Source of the DNA: JAGOTP01 sp964415465
GTDB lineage: Bacteria > Patescibacteriota > Patescibacteriia > 2-12-FULL-60-25
Assembly (NCBI GenBank): GCA_964415465.1
Contig: CAYQAL010000016.1
Span: 1 to 20,842, forward strand
Reading direction: 5' to 3'
DNA: 20,842 bases
Each line of letters starts with the position of its first letter. Position 1 is the first letter of the stretch. The notes beneath the pieces were generated by a model. The model had not been told where the DNA came from. It worked only from the letters and a program-made list of their open reading frames with translations, and did not search any database. Below are positions 19,840 through 20,842 of this stretch, piece after piece. Both the position numbers and the translations under genes were made by a program.

Positions 19840-20526
19840 ATGACTCTCATCTCCTCTGCGCATACGTCGTATCGCTACTACTCGTTTGTTGGCATTGCCT
19901 TCGTGGTCATTCTCCTGATTTCAAATACGGTCGCCTCGAAGCTTATTCAACTCGGCCCGTTCTCGGTGGCGGGTGGCATCATTCTGTTTCCGATTAGCTA
20001 TATCTTTGGCGACATTCTGACCGAAGTCTACGGCTATCGAGGATCGCGTCCGATCATCTGGGCCGGGTTTGCCGCCCAGATTCTCATGTCACTCGTCTAT
20101 ACGATCGTTCAACATTTGCCGGCCGCTTCGTTCTGGCCACATCAAGCCGCGTACGAAGCCATTCTCGGCAGCGTTCCGCGCATCGTCCTCGCCTCGATCA
20201 TCGCCTACTTTGTGGGTGAGTTTTCTAACTCATACGTTCTGTCTCGTATGAAAGTCCGCATGCAAGGGAGAAAGTTATGGATGCGCACGATCGGTTCGAC
20301 CATCATCGGCGAAGGAGTAGACAGCATCGTATTTGCCTTGATCGCGTTTGTGGGAGTCCTTCCACTGTCAGCCATCGGAACCGTGATCTTGTCAGGCTAT
20401 GCGCTCAAGGTTGCCTACGAAATCATCGCCACCCCTTTCACCTACCGCATCGTCGCCTTCTTGAAACAAGCCGAGGGTGTCGATGTCTACGATCACAATA
20501 TTAACTACAATCCATTCCAAAACTAA
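19840..20526 (+). CDS. yhhQ: Queuosine precursor transporter (YhhQ/QPTR family)
   Basis: The 228-aa integral membrane protein has about six hydrophobic segments and the family's conserved blocks. These are SNTVASKLIQLGPFSVAGG (near 28-46), FPISYIFGDILTEVYGYRGS (about 50-69), GEFSNSYVLSRMK in the middle, and GSTIIGEGVDSIVF near 150-163. YhhQ imports 7-cyano-7-deazaguanine or related deazapurines for salvage synthesis of the tRNA base queuosine. The substrate here could be preQ0, preQ1 or queuine; no tgt gene is in the window to complete the pathway. It is transcribed divergently from the tandem Lrp regulator, with 95 bp between the starts, which makes that regulator a candidate controller. No Shine-Dalgarno is evident. 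Confidence 0.92.
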   Translation: MTLISSAHTSYRYYSFVGIAFVVILLISNTVASKLIQLGPFSVAGGIILFPISYIFGDILTEVYGYRGSRPIIWAGFAAQILMSLVYTIVQHLPAASFWPHQAAYEAILGSVPRIVLASIIAYFVGEFSNSYVLSRMKVRMQGRKLWMRTIGSTIIGEGVDSIVFALIAFVGVLPLSAIGTVILSGYALKVAYEIIATPFTYRIVAFLKQAEGVDVYDHNINYNPFQN

Positions 20527-20552
20527 AATCACTCCCCGAAGGGAGCGACTTT
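20525..20552. terminator. Weak hairpin after the queuosine transporter gene
   Basis: CTCCC (20532-20536) and GGGAG (20541-20545) form a stem with a CGAA loop, extended by TC/GA and AAA/TTT across two mismatches. The downstream T-run is only three bases, so termination would be weak. Confidence 0.5.
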
Positions 20553-20608
20553 AGCCTCTATGTATATGTATTCAGTTGATTGTCATTCCGCCATGCTTGA
20601 TGGGGAAC

Positions 20609-20752
20609 GTAACGCTGTTTGAGCGGCAAGGGCTTACGGGACGAACGCTGCCGTAAGACGGTGAATGAACGAGCTCTGCATCCGAAGACCGAGCAAGGAA
20701 CAAAGCACTGAATAACGGGCAGTCTCGTCCGCGTAAGCCTTGCATGTGTTAC
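20609..20752. ncRNA. Candidate structured RNA (or small inverted-repeat element) with two alternative folds
   Basis: The 280-nt gap from 20527 to 20806 has no convincing gene but holds a long rod-like fold. GTAAC (20609-20613) pairs with GTTAC (20748-20752), GCAAGG (20626-20631) with CCTTGC (20738-20743), CTTACG (20633-20638) with CGTAAG (20732-20737), GGACGA (20639-20644) with TCGTCC (20725-20730), and CTGCC (20648-20652) with GGCAG (20718-20722). Only single-base bulges separate the three central stems. CTTACGG (20633-20639) can instead pair locally with CCGTAAG (20651-20657). It lacks the tmRNA, SRP RNA and RNase P consensus blocks I know. A 6S-like RNA is conceivable, and the coding strand is unknown. 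Confidence 0.4.
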
Positions 20753-20806
20753 TACGAGGCAGGTGCGCGCTTGGGTGCAATTGCCGCTTCGCTCGCCCCA
20801 AACGCC

Positions 20807-20842
20807 TTATTTCTTCGCAACGAAGTCGAGCTTGAGCGTCGT
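20807..20842 (-). CDS. C-terminal fragment of a gene continuing beyond the window
   Basis: On the minus strand the last 36 bases read as eleven codons ending TTLKLDFVAKK and a TAA at 20809-20807. The frame is open to the window edge. An imperfect hairpin follows the stop (CTTGGG at 20770-20775 with CCCCAA at 20796-20801). Too little is visible to name the product, and the call rests only on the open frame and plausible residues. Confidence 0.35.
   Translation of the reverse strand, partial: TTLKLDFVAKK

Noticed and set aside
20609..20752. tmRNA, SRP RNA or RNase P RNA at the right end.
   Set aside because: The GGAAG tetraloop region of SRP RNA, the conserved P4 blocks of RNase P RNA and the tRNA-like ends of tmRNA were not found on either strand.
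1..20842. CRISPR arrays, tRNA genes, rRNA genes and insertion sequences.
   Set aside because: No regularly spaced repeats, no T-loop GGTTCGA context in a cloverleaf, no rRNA blocks and no transposase-like protein were seen by eye; short or degenerate cases could be missed.

Overview
The window looks like chromosomal DNA from a small-genome bacterium of the Candidate Phyla Radiation (Patescibacteria). The evidence is the very compact layout, TrmB-type and Lrp-type regulators, and a secreted putative-Ig protein whose C-terminal domain I associate with this group. An EF-P gene next to a short LysRS-like EpmA and many charged orphan proteins fit the same picture. The assignment is inference, since no rRNA, tRNA or marker phylogeny is available here. 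Most of the window is near 50% GC by eye; one block at about 15420-16100 is far richer.

Layout. (1) 1-2830, minus strand: a lipoprotein, a possibly structured spacer, then three genes joined by ATGA overlaps: a SAM methyltransferase, a thymidylate-synthase-fold enzyme carrying the Asn-to-Asp change typical of dCMP hydroxymethylases, and a LOG/SLOG-type nucleotide-binding protein. (2) 2831-5471, plus strand: an AT-rich control region, a TrmB-family regulator, and a protein with a twin-arginine-like leader and a caspase-fold (clan CD) His/Cys dyad. (3) 5541-8710, minus strand: efp, epmA, and the rpsF-ssb-rpsR operon with a long, foldable leader. (4) 8711-11834: two orphan helical proteins flanking a Trm11-like RNA guanine methyltransferase. 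(5) 11899-14678, minus strand: a compact iron-sulfur operon of an Rrf2/IscR-like regulator, cysteine desulfurase, IscU with a degenerate BFD-like tail, and a three-cysteine ferredoxin, under a palindromic operator. (6) 14794-16815: a NUDIX hydrolase, a high-GC single-gene island of apparently foreign origin, and an HD-domain phosphohydrolase. (7) 16863-20526: a secreted Ig-repeat protein, a tandemly duplicated Lrp/AsnC regulator, and a YhhQ-type queuosine-precursor transporter. (8) 20527-20842: a long self-complementary element with two competing folds, and the last 11 codons of a minus-strand gene.

How it works together. Translation (EF-P, EpmA, S6, S18, tRNA or rRNA methylation, queuosine salvage) and Fe-S assembly dominate. 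The parts most worth following up are the modified-nucleotide-like operon at 45-2298, the exported caspase-like protein, the GC island, the recurrent -10 boxes 6-10 nt before start codons (suggesting leaderless mRNAs), and the bistable RNA or inverted-repeat element near the right end.
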